The notes beneath the pieces were generated by a model. It had not been told where the DNA came from. It saw only the letters and a program-made list of their open reading frames with translations, and did not search any database. This document shows positions 28,564 through 37,324 of a stretch of 64,000 bases of DNA, piece by piece. The stretch is taken from positions 1,922,001 to 1,986,000 of the forward strand of contig NZ_CP037423.1 of NCBI RefSeq assembly GCF_007754155.1. The letters are read 5' to 3'. Source of the stretch: Stieleria neptunia (GTDB taxonomy: Bacteria > Planctomycetota > Planctomycetia > Pirellulales > Pirellulaceae). Made by a program: the position numbers and the translations under genes. Every line of letters starts with the position of its first letter. Position 1 is the stretch's first letter.

Positions 28564-30189
28564 ACGATAAAAAGGGTCAGGAGCCGAATGGCACGGGCAT
28601 TTGGCTAAACGCCTACCGGTAGTTGGCTCAGGACTTTGCTAGCCCTGCATGTAGTGCCAGCAAAAGTCAATTGCTTTTCTCATGCCAAAGTAGGTTGATT
28701 GAATGACAAATCCCCGTTGGAATCGAGGGTGCTTCAACCACTCGCCCAACGAGGATTCATCATGAGTGTTCAGTCTAGCGAAACGTCATTTGCTGTGCAA
28801 AGCAAAATTGAACGGGCTTCGTCACTGGTATTGGACTTGCATTTGCCACGCGACAAAGTCCGGGAGATATGCACCGAGATTGGATTGAGATTTAACGACT
28901 GCCCCTACACACCGATGGTGGTGGTGTGGATGTTCGTGTCTCAAATGCTTTCCAAAAACCACAACTGCCAGCAGGCCGTTATCCGGCTCAACGCATGGCG
29001 TGTTACCCAAGGGCTAGTGCGTGTAAGTAGTGAGACGACTTCGTATTGCAAGGCGAGGCTCAAGCTACCCGAAGCGTTGTTTGCCAAGCTCTTGGAATGG
29101 ACATCGCAACGTTGCGACGAGGCGTGCAGTGAATCTTGGCTGTTCCATGGGCGAATCGTAGAAATGGTTGACGGCTGGACGGTCACGATGGCTGACACCG
29201 CTAAGAACCAAGCGGAGTATCCTCAGCCTAAAAGTCAGAGGCCCGGATGCGGTTTCCCGATGGCGCGTATGGTTGGTCTCTTTTCGTTGGCGACAGGTGC
29301 TGTGAATTCCGTCGCGTTGGGCCAATACTCCGGAAAGCAAACGGGCGAGACTTCATTGCTTCGGCAGATACTGCGCCGTATTTTGCCGGGCAATATCTTG
29401 TTGGCAGACCGGTACTACGCAAGCTTTTGGATTCTGGCACTGAGCAAAACTAACGGGATTGATCTCGTCGCTCGCGCCCACCACCTTCGCAAGATTGATT
29501 TTCGAAAAGGCCTTAAACTTGGCTACCTTGATCAGCTGGTTGCCTACCATAAGCCCGCCCGACCATCGTGGATGAATAAGGAGGAGTACGGTGCAATTCC
29601 AACAACCATCATTGTGCGGCACTTGAAATGCAAGGTGGAGCAAAAAGGATTCCGCACCCGCGAGGTCACGCTGGCGACAACGCTTCTTGACGCCAGTTTA
29701 TATGCAGCTGAAGAGCTTGCTGATCTCTACCGAAAGCGGTGGCAAGTTGAGTTGCATATCCGCAGCTTGAAAACTCAGATGCAAATGGAACACTTGCGTT
29801 GCAAAAGTCCGGCAATGGTCCGCAAAGAAATCGACTGCCACATGATTGGATACAACTTAGTGCGAGCGGTGATGCTTGCCTCGGCCTTGCGTTTCAACAT
29901 GCGTCCGAGTCAGATAAGTTTCACGGGCACAATGGAAGCGATCGAAGAGTTTGCCGCAAGTTTGCGCGACCAAACAAACCATCGCACAGCACTCTGGAAA
30001 AACCTGTTAATTACGATCTCAGAAATCACAGTGGGAGACCGGCCTGGGCGTCAAGAAAAACGCGAACTCAAACGCAGGCAGAAAAACTACAAGTTGATGA
30101 AAGCGCCGCGTGATCCGAACCGAAACCGTTACGCCACAGCGGCTTAGGCAAAATGCCCGTGCCATTCGCTCCTGACCCTTTTTCTCGTC
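28563..30189 (+). mobile_element. IS4-family insertion sequence
   Basis: Imperfect terminal inverted repeats of about 40 bases flank one transposase gene. The left end reads aaaaagggtcaggagc from 28569; the right end reads the complement, ending ctcctgacccttttt at 30183. Similarity continues a few bases outward (cacga / tcgtc), so the outer limits are approximate. The left end abuts a repeat copy. I could not identify an unambiguous target duplication. Confidence 0.8.
28762..30147 (+). CDS. IS4-family transposase
   Basis: A DDE transposase of 461 residues if translation starts at the ATG at 28762, which follows cgaggatt at ribosome-binding distance. A TTG 63 bases upstream could add 21 residues. 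The first catalytic Asp lies in MVDGWTV and the second in LLADRYYASF. The third catalytic residue is in the IS4 signature YRKRWQVELHIRSLK, matching Y-x2-R-x3-E-x6-K. Length is normal for the family and the frame is intact, so the element may still be active. Composition is lower in G+C than the surrounding chromosome. Confidence 0.9.
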   Translation: MSVQSSETSFAVQSKIERASSLVLDLHLPRDKVREICTEIGLRFNDCPYTPMVVVWMFVSQMLSKNHNCQQAVIRLNAWRVTQGLVRVSSETTSYCKARLKLPEALFAKLLEWTSQRCDEACSESWLFHGRIVEMVDGWTVTMADTAKNQAEYPQPKSQRPGCGFPMARMVGLFSLATGAVNSVALGQYSGKQTGETSLLRQILRRILPGNILLADRYYASFWILALSKTNGIDLVARAHHLRKIDFRKGLKLGYLDQLVAYHKPARPSWMNKEEYGAIPTTIIVRHLKCKVEQKGFRTREVTLATTLLDASLYAAEELADLYRKRWQVELHIRSLKTQMQMEHLRCKSPAMVRKEIDCHMIGYNLVRAVMLASALRFNMRPSQISFTGTMEAIEEFAASLRDQTNHRTALWKNLLITISEITVGDRPGRQEKRELKRRQKNYKLMKAPRDPNRNRYATAA

Positions 30190-30243
30190 CAAAGTAGAAA
30201 TCTACGACACGACTGGAAGACTATTCCGAGTGATTACCTAACC

Positions 30244-31182
30244 ATGATTGTGCAAAAAGAGTCGTATCCAGATTCGGTTGAGCTTCTCGGTTGGAGCTCT
30301 AAATGGACTGAGGCCGATTTAGAAGCCTTTATCAAATTCGTGATTGATCGGTTTCCGACTCTCTCTGAACCTGAGCGACAAGTTTCGCTTGGTGGAAAGC
30401 GGTGGCCGACGTTCTGCCCATCGGGAAAGTTTCTTGGAAAACTTCGGCGTCAGGGTGCAAAAAACTTAGAGACTTACATCTTCAGGGAGCTAGAGCCAAG
30501 GCTGGACATCCGATTTGATCTAGACAACAGTCGGTGCCCAAGACTGAACATCGCGTGTTCGACGAGTGAATGGAATCAAAGGGGTGGCAGCAAAATCCTT
30601 AACGATCTTCTTTCAGTGATCTGCTTTGAATACGGGCACTTCGGTGCGACCAAGTACTTCAACATAGACCATCTCCATCGAATCGCGGCATCGCCAACAT
30701 TCGGTGGGCCGAGCATTAGCCCGTGGGCTCCGCCAGCGAGTGACGTGCTTTTGCCTGTAAGCCAGTATGAGAAGCTCCTCATAATGTGGGAAAATGACCG
30801 CAATATCGGCGTGACCAATACGTACGACTTCATCGCTCGTCCCTTGTTGGTTTTTCCAACTTCGATTGTAAACGCAGCCCACTTGACATTGTCTGTTGAC
30901 GGTGATGTAAACCTGCGAAGTTGGATCGACCACCGACGGGAGCGGGGGAACTTATTCAAGGTGAATGAGGATTGCTATCTATGGAATGTTGATCCGAATC
31001 ATGTTGAATCGGTAACCCGAGAGCTTTGGCAATTGAGTTTTTTTAATGCTAGTGAGCACTTCGAGATTGGGGGTTGGGACCATGAATTGAATCTCCCGTT
31101 ATTTCGACACGTAAAACAGTTGAACCGCCGAAATTTCCCGAATGAGAATAAATCCAATGGGTCAGGTCTCCTCTCCGATTGA
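30244..31182 (+). CDS. Hypothetical protein in the toxin-immunity island
   Basis: A 312-residue protein that I do not recognise. It has no signal peptide, membrane segment or repeat. It is rich in Trp and aromatic residues (LLGWSSKWTEADLEAF near the start, ELWQLSFFNASEHFEIGGW near the end), and its G+C is clearly below that of the core chromosome. It lies directly behind the IS4-type element and may once have sat beside the toxin-immunity pair. Orphan immunity genes are common in such positions, so an immunity role is possible, but nothing in the sequence proves it. The ATG at 30244 is the first start after the IS end. Confidence 0.55.
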   Translation: MIVQKESYPDSVELLGWSSKWTEADLEAFIKFVIDRFPTLSEPERQVSLGGKRWPTFCPSGKFLGKLRRQGAKNLETYIFRELEPRLDIRFDLDNSRCPRLNIACSTSEWNQRGGSKILNDLLSVICFEYGHFGATKYFNIDHLHRIAASPTFGGPSISPWAPPASDVLLPVSQYEKLLIMWENDRNIGVTNTYDFIARPLLVFPTSIVNAAHLTLSVDGDVNLRSWIDHRRERGNLFKVNEDCYLWNVDPNHVESVTRELWQLSFFNASEHFEIGGWDHELNLPLFRHVKQLNRRNFPNENKSNGSGLLSD

Positions 31183-31463
31183 TCTGTCGGCGGACGGATG
31201 ACTTGAGCACAGGACCGAGTCAGCTTCCGCCGCAATGATTGGCCCACTGCTTCACTACACCTGGCGGTCACGATGACCGCCGATGTCTTCGGCACGATGC
31301 CGAACCGCGCACCGATCGGGCATGAAAGAACGCCGTAGGCACGGCGGGTAGGATGCCCGTCGCTTGAAACCCGTCGGGGACAGGATGTCCGTCGGAGAGC
31401 GATGGCAGGAAGCGGGAAGGCAGAGAGGGAGACAAGGAGAGGGGGCATACCAGGGTTATGAGC
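31183..31463. other. Non-coding stretch between the hypothetical gene and a transposase remnant
   Basis: About 280 bases contain short self-complementary runs such as gcggtcacgatgaccgc and degenerate G+C-rich repeats (gatgcccgtcg, gatgtccgtcg). No gene, promoter or terminator can be supported. Confidence 0.5.
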
Positions 31464-31860
31464 CTATTTGGCAGTTTGGGGGAACTTGCGTGGTCGACCT
31501 CGCTTTCTCAGGGTCGACTCGAGGTTGTATTTTCGGGCCGTCGTTTCGACCCATCCGGGCTCGCCGAATGGCTGACTGCGAGCGATTGCTCGTTGCAGTC
31601 GCTCCCGTTCGTTTTCGCTCACAGATTCGTTCACCCGTTTGATCCATCCAGGCAACCGCGGTAGCGGCCACCGGGCAAGTCTCACTCCACAGTCTCCGCC
31701 GTTCCAGTTGTAAAGGCTCCCGAATCGCCAGTCTTCGGCTGCCGCGACCAATCCGGCGGCCAGTGCGTTTCGCTCCACATACCGGCAGACCACCAAGAAG
31801 TGCTGATCGCTTTTTTTCGTCCCCGCACTTGGTACGACTGGTTCCTGAAAAATGAAGAAG
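31464..31860 (-). pseudogene. REP-associated tyrosine transposase (RAYT) C-terminal remnant
   Basis: Reading leftward, the sequence HFLVVCRYVERNALAAGL, then AEDWRFGSLYNW, LPGWIKRVNE and an Arg-rich end (LRKRGRPRKF) match the C-terminal half of RAYT-type transposases. The N-terminal half, including the HUH motif, is absent, and sequence upstream of about 31860 does not resemble the family. It is therefore a truncated relic. RAYTs spread REP-like hairpins, which are abundant around it. Confidence 0.75.
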
Positions 31861-32133
31861 AAAGTGCAAAGGCGGTCGCTGCCGAAGCGGACCGGCATGC
31901 CGCCACCCAGCTCGAGGTCGCCTGGGGCTAAAACGCTGGCAGCCTTCGCCAAGATCCGCTCTAATCGAGACCCAACACCGGCCCCCGTGAAGGCCGACAA
32001 AGTTCTGGCGCACGATCTATCCCCGTTCCTCCGCGTGCTCGGATAGATCGCAATTCGTTATGCCAACCAGACGAAGAGTGTGTTGAATCTGAATTGCAAT
32101 CTAGGGTTAAGAGGGTTGGCGAGCCCAACTTAA

Positions 32134-32514
32134 ATGGTCATGAAAGGTAGTCTTCGGATTCAGAAAGTTGTTGGCGACATGCATCAGTTGAGACGCTCCC
32201 AGTGGATGGCCATCGCAGAATCAGATCCCGAGTTGACGGACCCTCCACCGCGCATGGGCAGGAATCCTGCAAACGGACAGCTGATGCAACTTAGGCTACC
32301 GCCCGATGAACGTGCACTCGAAACTGACGGTGAGATCATTGGAAGGTTTTTCTGGGACACGATACACTACCCCAGTCCAGGATCGGATGGACCGGCATGG
32401 GACGATGAACTGGGTACGGTCACCGCGAACTATGCCCTCGAACACGAAGATCACGTCAGGTCAATTGCTGAGCTATTCGCGAGTATCATGGATGCGGAAC
32501 TGGTGCTGGATTAA
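32134..32514 (+). CDS. Hypothetical small acidic protein
   Basis: A 126-residue protein starting MVMKGSLRIQKVVGD; a second ATG at 32140 is equally plausible. It is soluble and acidic, with a conserved-looking core RFFWDTIHYPSP then WDDELGTVTANYALEHEDH. I do not recognise the family. It sits in the accessory island 4 kb beyond the toxin-immunity pair, flanked by repeat copies. Size, charge and position would suit an orphan immunity protein, but this is inference only. The preceding stretch 31861-32133 contains nothing else that I can identify. Confidence 0.5.
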   Translation: MVMKGSLRIQKVVGDMHQLRRSQWMAIAESDPELTDPPPRMGRNPANGQLMQLRLPPDERALETDGEIIGRFFWDTIHYPSPGSDGPAWDDELGTVTANYALEHEDHVRSIAELFASIMDAELVLD

Positions 32515-32568
32515 GATTTCGACCCGCTTACGTTCTGTCGAAGATGATGCTTCATGGCATAACCAATC

Positions 32569-32842
32569 GGGAGAGAAAAAGGGACGGGGGTTGATTCGAC
32601 TGATCTTAGGCGGTGTTTTCAGTTTTCGTTTCATGGCGATTGGGTGCCAGAGACCCAGCGTTTGCGATGAGGCACCGAATCGTGCTCGAACTGCATCGCG
32701 GAATCGCGCCAGCGGCTTGCCACATCAAAGCTTGGGGGGCGCGTTAGCGCATCCCCAGACCAAGCTTCGTAGAAAATCATTTCAGAGTTAAGAAAATGAA
32801 CCCACCGATGGCAGCGCGAACCCACGGATTGCAATCAGCAGG
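32569..32842. repeat. Second copy of the intergenic repeat block
   Basis: The stretch repeats the gacgggggttgattcgac motif (32569-32602) and then the longer repeat (32634-32842) seen upstream of the IS4-type element, ending with acccacggattgcaatcag. It runs into the end of the split acetyltransferase gene. The remaining bases of 32515-32834 show no gene. Confidence 0.8.
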
Positions 32843-33140
32843 ATGATCGGTGGGCTGTCGTGCCGCCATCGTCTTCATCGTGCGTTTGCTTCAAAGCCTT
32901 GATGTCGGCACCCATGATCGCTTCGATGTTGGACTCGATTTTCTCCAGCGGCCAATCCCACCAACAGATTTCGAGTAGCGTCTTGGTGATGTTGTCGTCG
33001 AAGCGTTTTTTGACGGGCCGGGCCGGGTTGCCGGCGACGACCGTGTAGGGCGGCACATCTTTGGCGACCACGGAACGCGCCCCGATGATCGCGCCGTCCC
33101 CCACCGTCACACCCGGTATCACCACGGCCTCCATTCCGAT
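32835..33140 (-). pseudogene. CatB/Vat-type acetyltransferase, C-terminal fragment, cut off by an IS66-type element
   Basis: Reading leftward from the IS66 end, the fragment begins IGMEAVVIPGVTVGDGAIIG, then SVVAKDVPPYTVVAGNPARP and WWDWPLEKIESN. These are the left-handed beta-helix hexapeptides and C-terminal helix of xenobiotic (CatB/Vat) O-acetyltransferases. The N-terminal part lies on the far side of the IS66 element, 36502-36885. Together they account for a nearly complete family member, lacking about three codons at the junction. The gene should be inactive. The stop falls in the repeat block. Confidence 0.85.
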
Positions 33141-33717
33141 GTAAGCGTTCTATCTGCCCAGGTGTCGCTTCGTGGCTCGGGCGGCCGGCGACTGCTTTTC
33201 ACCAATCCGAAGATCCATCGGGCCATTGTGGCGAATTGACCGCGGTGGCGGTGTCGGCGTATCAACATTTCGGGATTCGTGACCAACGCAAAAACGCCGG
33301 AGACCTTGATCGCCACTGCAGTCCAAAATCACGCTTTGTGTTTGTGGCCTAACCGATGCTACCGCGGCAGCTTCAAACGTCTCCAGCACGCAGGTCATCG
33401 GCGCTGCCGCGGATACTGCGTTTTGATCTCGTTGGGATGTCTCTGAGTTCTGTTTCCGCTCGACTCCCAAGCAATCGCGCGAAGTGCGGTCAACGGATTC
33501 GATCTTTTGCTGAAAGAAAAAGAGCCGCTTGATCACACCTCGCAAGTCATGTCGGCCAGGCGTTCTTCGATCTGCCATGTGCCACGGGAGATCAAGACGC
33601 TGCCGCTTTGCCATCGCTGATCAACTACGGCCAGTCGATTCACGAAGCTGGCGATAGCTTTGCACGCCGACGCATCTTCCACTTGGGCGGTTCAAATGGC
33701 AGGGAGCCGATCTGATG

Positions 33718-34008
33718 TCACCATAGAATGTCGAGATCGCCATCCCCGGTGCGTTGGGCGTACTCCAGGTGGTCGCACAGGTCAGCGACCGCTTCAACAT
33801 CGGAACCCGCTTTGCCCTTGACGCACGAGTGGCTCAGGTCGCCGATCAGCAGGTGCAGTTCCACCCGAGTCATCCCAACTCGGCGAAGCAGTTGATCCTT
33901 CGGCCAACGACGAAGCGACGCCTCCAAACGGCCTGACACGTAGCCGTACTTCAGGATCAAGTCGCGATGTTCACGCGTCAATTGGATTCGCTCGGTCAAG
34001 TCCGACAT
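33718..34008 (-). CDS. Small IS66 accessory protein, unknown function
   Basis: A protein of about 96 residues beginning MSDLTERIQLTREHRDLI. Its ATG overlaps the stop of the transposase gene as TGATG, so it is probably translated with it; a GTG one codon upstream is an alternative start. The mostly helical, charged sequence has no motif I recognise. Position and overlap mark it as cargo or an accessory gene of this IS66 element. Confidence 0.6.
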   Translation of the reverse strand: MSDLTERIQLTREHRDLILKYGYVSGRLEASLRRWPKDQLLRRVGMTRVELHLLIGDLSHSCVKGKAGSDVEAVADLCDHLEYAQRTGDGDLDILW

Positions 34009-35636
34009 CACGCCACCTTGGCTTCGCGCCGACGCACGCGGCGTTGCTGAGTTGTCAATCGTCGCGACGCCTGCTCGGCATCACGATACACTCGAATGCT
34101 CTCGGGATGGCGGCCTCGCCAAACATCCGGAAGCAACGCTTCGTAGTCCGTCGAGCCACCGGCAAGCTTGCGAAGGCAATCGTCCACGTAAGCCCAAGCA
34201 TCGAGATGATGCCGCGCCGCCGATGATACCAAGCTGTACATCGCAGCGGCTACTTCGCCACCGCGATTGGAGCCGACGAACAACCAGTTCTGACGACCGA
34301 TCGTCAGGCTCCGAAGCTCGTTCTCTGTTTGGTTGTTGTCAAACGGAATCGCTCCATCGCCTAGAAACACCGTTAACTCGTCCCACTGATTCAGCGAGTA
34401 CCTGACGGCCTTGCCAAGCGAACTCTTGGGCAACACTCGCGGATCGCTGCTCTTCTCGATCAACCAGTCATGGAGTTGGTTCATCAACGGGGCCGATTCA
34501 AGCTGGCGAAGCTCAAGACGCTCGTCGGCACTACACTGCTTTGCGCGATCCTCGACGTCATAAAGTCCTCGGTACATCGCAAGCGCACGCGCAGCGGCCA
34601 CCGGATCGTTCGGCTTTGCTTCGACGAACTTCCTCCGAGCGTGACAGTTACAACACGCGGCAAAGATCTGATCGTGTTTCCCCAGGTAGACTCCCTCGTG
34701 AACTCCATAGGCGTCGACCACCGCGTGGCCGTGAAAATCCTTCAAGAATCCCGCCGGACCGTCGCGCCCACGACTCTCGGTAAAGTCGAACACGTTGTAC
34801 GGATGGTCTTCGCGGCCACGATACAGCCAGAAGCGAGCCGTTCGCATCTTGCCGGGCAAGGCAGGATCTTGCAGCCGCACCGACGTGTCATCGACGCCCA
34901 GTACGCGGCCCGAAACGATTCGCGATTTCATCAAGGCGATCAGCGGTGCGACGAGTGCCGCGATGTTCACAAGCATCCCAAACTGCGTGTTTCTCGGGAT
35001 CATCACGCCTGCGCGGGCGAAGATATCTTCACCTCGATACAGTGGCAAATGGTCGGCAAACTTGTTGGTGATGATTTGCGTGTAAACGCCAAAGCCATAA
35101 TCACTGCCGGCAACCGGCGTGGTCGGTCCACCGGGCTCGCTGCCGGCGGGAACCTGCGCGATCGACTCTCTGCACTTGCCACAGGCACGCTTATGACGAC
35201 GGATTTCCCAAACGAAGAGTTCCGCCGGAATCAGATCGAGCCGCTCGCTGATGTCCGTGCCAATGATGGGCATCTCTTCGCCACAGCAAGAACACATTCG
35301 CTCTTTGGACGAGACGTCCGCCTCGATGATCTTGCGTCTCAAGTGAGCCGGTAGTTTTTCGGACTTCTTCTTACGGCGTCGCTTCTTGCGAGACTTCGGC
35401 GGATCCTGCTCGTCATCATCGCCTTCATTGACCGACTCGCCGAGATCGAACAGATGCAACTGCGAATCGTCTTCGGCATGCCGCTCGGAGGATTGACCAA
35501 ACAGTTTGCGACGGTACAGGTTCAGTTCTTCGCGAAGTTGTGCGATCGTCTTCTGTTGTGACTGAACCGTTTCGACCAACTCATCATTGAACCGCCGGAG
35601 GCTCTGCAAGTCGTCTTGATTCTCCGGCTCAGTCAT
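34008..35636 (-). CDS. tnpC: IS66-family transposase TnpC
   Basis: A 542-residue transposase. The N-terminus has a leucine-zipper-like coil (SLRRFNDELVETVQSQQ) followed by YRRKLFGQSSERH. A zinc-binding segment follows, with CSCCGEEMP and CGKC. The DDE core has Asp in VLGVDDTSVRL, Asp in VVDAYGVHEG, and Glu in FDNNQTENELRSLTIGRQNW. Length and motif order are normal and the frame is intact. It acts with TnpA and TnpB encoded just upstream to move the element. Confidence 0.93.
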   Translation of the reverse strand: MTEPENQDDLQSLRRFNDELVETVQSQQKTIAQLREELNLYRRKLFGQSSERHAEDDSQLHLFDLGESVNEGDDDEQDPPKSRKKRRRKKKSEKLPAHLRRKIIEADVSSKERMCSCCGEEMPIIGTDISERLDLIPAELFVWEIRRHKRACGKCRESIAQVPAGSEPGGPTTPVAGSDYGFGVYTQIITNKFADHLPLYRGEDIFARAGVMIPRNTQFGMLVNIAALVAPLIALMKSRIVSGRVLGVDDTSVRLQDPALPGKMRTARFWLYRGREDHPYNVFDFTESRGRDGPAGFLKDFHGHAVVDAYGVHEGVYLGKHDQIFAACCNCHARRKFVEAKPNDPVAAARALAMYRGLYDVEDRAKQCSADERLELRQLESAPLMNQLHDWLIEKSSDPRVLPKSSLGKAVRYSLNQWDELTVFLGDGAIPFDNNQTENELRSLTIGRQNWLFVGSNRGGEVAAAMYSLVSSAARHHLDAWAYVDDCLRKLAGGSTDYEALLPDVWRGRHPESIRVYRDAEQASRRLTTQQRRVRRREAKVA

Positions 35637-35722
35637 ACGGTTGTTTTAGCGCGATCAACAAAAAACGCAAGGCAGATGACCACCTTGCGTTTGCAATTTC
35701 TTGGAGTTCTTTTCGCTTGCCG

Positions 35723-36085
35723 CTACGCCACTTTGGCTGTGTCAATCGAGTAGCGTTTCCTTCGCTGCGTTCCTTCGATCTGCACACCGCGAAGCATCAT
35801 GATTAGTTCCGCCGAATCGATCTCCAAGTCACCGTCGGAACTTCGCGTCAGCTTCTCAAAGGTTCCACGCTCGAGTCGCTTCGACCAGATAGAAAGACCG
35901 TCTTTGTCCCAGGCCAAGACCTTGACGTAGTCACGCCTGCGATTGAAGAAAACAAACAAGTGACCAGAGAACAGGTCGATCTGGAAGTGTGCTTTGACGA
36001 GGCCCGACAAACCGCAGAATCCTTTTCGCATGTCGGTCGCGTCGGTGCAGACGAAAATGCGTGTCGTTGGTGAGATTGCGATCAC
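35723..36085 (-). CDS. tnpB: IS66 accessory protein TnpB
   Basis: A 120-residue protein with the TnpB signature: RIFVCTDATDMRKGFCGLSG, then GHLFVFFNRRRDYVKVLAWD and GLSIWSKRLERGTFE. The GTG start overlaps the tnpA stop (GTGA), which fixes the start and indicates translational coupling. It is required alongside the transposase in IS66 elements, although its biochemical role is not well defined. Confidence 0.9.
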   Translation of the reverse strand: MIAISPTTRIFVCTDATDMRKGFCGLSGLVKAHFQIDLFSGHLFVFFNRRRDYVKVLAWDKDGLSIWSKRLERGTFEKLTRSSDGDLEIDSAELIMMLRGVQIEGTQRRKRYSIDTAKVA

Positions 36086-36429
36086 AGCGTTACCTCGACC
36101 GCAGTCGCTTGGACGATATCGGCGATCAGCTCGCGTCTCTCGACGGTGGTCGCATCCGGCGGCACTTTGACGGTCGCCCCACCGGGCAAGTCGATTTCGA
36201 AGCCTCGCCGGGCTGCGCATGAAAGCTCGCTGGCATCGAACTGTACGGGGATGAATGCCGGGTCACCGGGAGACTTTTCGTCGCGGAGCTTTCGCCGCCA
36301 CTGATAGAAGGAGGCCGCCGAGTATCCTTCGACTTCGCAGAATTTTGCGACAGTCAATTCAGAGTGCTCAAATCGATCGAGTCGCTCTCGCCATTGCCGG
36401 GCGAGCTGTGGGTCGGGCAATCGTGCCAT
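36082..36429 (-). CDS. tnpA: IS66 accessory protein TnpA (helix-turn-helix)
   Basis: A 115-residue protein beginning MARLPDPQLARQWRERLDRF. It contains a helix-turn-helix of the type FCEVEGYSAASFYQWRRKLR, typical of IS66 TnpA/orfA. The frame is open far upstream into the interrupted acetyltransferase, but the ATG at 36429 gives the family's usual length. It is the first gene of the IS66 operon and overlaps tnpB. Confidence 0.88.
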   Translation of the reverse strand: MARLPDPQLARQWRERLDRFEHSELTVAKFCEVEGYSAASFYQWRRKLRDEKSPGDPAFIPVQFDASELSCAARRGFEIDLPGGATVKVPPDATTVERRELIADIVQATAVEVTL

Positions 36430-36501
36430 GGGTTTCTCCAAAAGTGGAAAGAAACCCACCACGCTACCGCTCCCGTCAACATGGGAAGATAGAACGCTTA
36501 C

Positions 36502-36885
36502 GTGGCCGATGACGGTGTCGCCTTTGCGACCGGGAATCTCAAACATCGCCTGAATCTCTTCGAGGGTCGTCTGTTCGTGCATCCGAAAGTTGTTGAAGGG
36601 ATACGTCGAGAAACCGCGGAGATTGTGATTGGCCGAACTGGTGATGAAACGCACGCCATGGGCGATTTGACCAAATTTGCCAATCACCAAACGCTCGGGA
36701 CTGAGCGGAAACAGAAACGGGGCGAGATAGCTCGCATAGTCGTCCAACTCTTCCAGATGACCGAAGTACGTGAAGTCGCCGATCTCGATTCGAGGATGCT
36801 TGATGACTTGATTCAGCGCCACAACGGTCTTGATCACAGTCCCGTCCGGCATCACCATCGGGTATTTCTTGGTCGGATCAAGCAC
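36502..36885 (-). pseudogene. CatB/Vat-type acetyltransferase, N-terminal fragment
   Basis: Reading leftward: LDPTKKYPM, then HPRIEIGDFTYFGHLE, LVIGKFGQIAHGVRFITSSA, NHNLRGFSTYPFNNF and IPGRKGDTVIGH. This is the N-terminal two-thirds of a CatB/Vat-type hexapeptide O-acetyltransferase, including the active-site NH segment (SANHNLRGFSTYPF). Coding stops at the IS66 end after GDTVIGH, where family members continue DVWIG. The fragment at 32835-33140 resumes at IGMEAVV. A GTG at 36885 is a reasonable start; the frame is open further upstream without family similarity. Confidence 0.85.
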
Positions 36886-37212
36886 GTGAATCCCTGTTGT
36901 TTCATTCCATTGAGACGGCAATCGACGAACCGTAAAAATTAGCCGACACAGGCCATTTGGGAAAGGTTCGCGAACAGGATTGCCTAAAACTGAGGCGGGA
37001 GGAAGTTCAAAACGGGTGATGAAGCTTTTCGCAATTTGCTTTGAACCTCGAAGTCGACATCGGTAGACTGATCGATCACGGTGAGTCCGCCAGTGAAGCG
37101 GTGCGGTTGGCAGCATCACTGCACCGGAGGCTCGCTGTGTTTTCAATTCATGTACGTCGCGCAAACTACCAATTCGATTTGATCTCACTGCCGGTTGTGC
37201 TGGCACGGACGC

Positions 37213-37276
37213 AACTGCACTGCAGGCAGTGCACCTGCAGGCAGTGCACCTGCAGGCAGTGCACCTGCAGGCAGGC
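37213..37276. repeat. 15-base tandem repeat (about four copies)
   Basis: The unit gcaggcagtgcacct repeats in direct orientation about four times and contains PstI-like ctgcag and gtgcac palindromes. It lies in a gap of about 430 bases (36886-37320) that otherwise has no gene. It ends 12 bases before the orphan insertion-sequence end. Confidence 0.85.
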
Positions 37277-37288
37277 GTTTCCACTGAA

Positions 37289-37318
37289 GCCCGTGCCATT
37301 CGCTCCTGACCCTTTTTA
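37289..37318. mobile_element. Orphan right end of the IS4-type element
   Basis: The sequence cccgtgccattcgctcctga followed by cccttttt is the same as the right terminal repeat of the IS4-type element at 30156-30183. No transposase or partner left end is nearby. It is a relic of an earlier insertion or one border of a rearrangement. Confidence 0.85.
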
Positions 37319-37324
37319 CTCGTG

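Larger units (their letters stand above)
33141..36501 (-). mobile_element. IS66-family insertion sequence
   Basis: Terminal inverted repeats begin GTAAGCGTTCTATCT at 33141 and end with the complement at 36501; they match over about 20 bases with one difference. GTAAGCG ends are typical of IS66. The element carries tnpA, tnpB, tnpC and a small fourth gene, all on the minus strand with overlapping or close starts. Bases 33142-33717 inside the element hold no intact gene that I can support. No clear 8-base target duplication is seen: the flanks are atcggccac and atcggaat. Confidence 0.9.

Noticed and set aside
33150..33614. 154-residue minus-strand frame inside the IS66 element
   Set aside because: No recognisable motif or coding composition. 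It lies between the small accessory gene and the left terminal repeat and may be decayed cargo.
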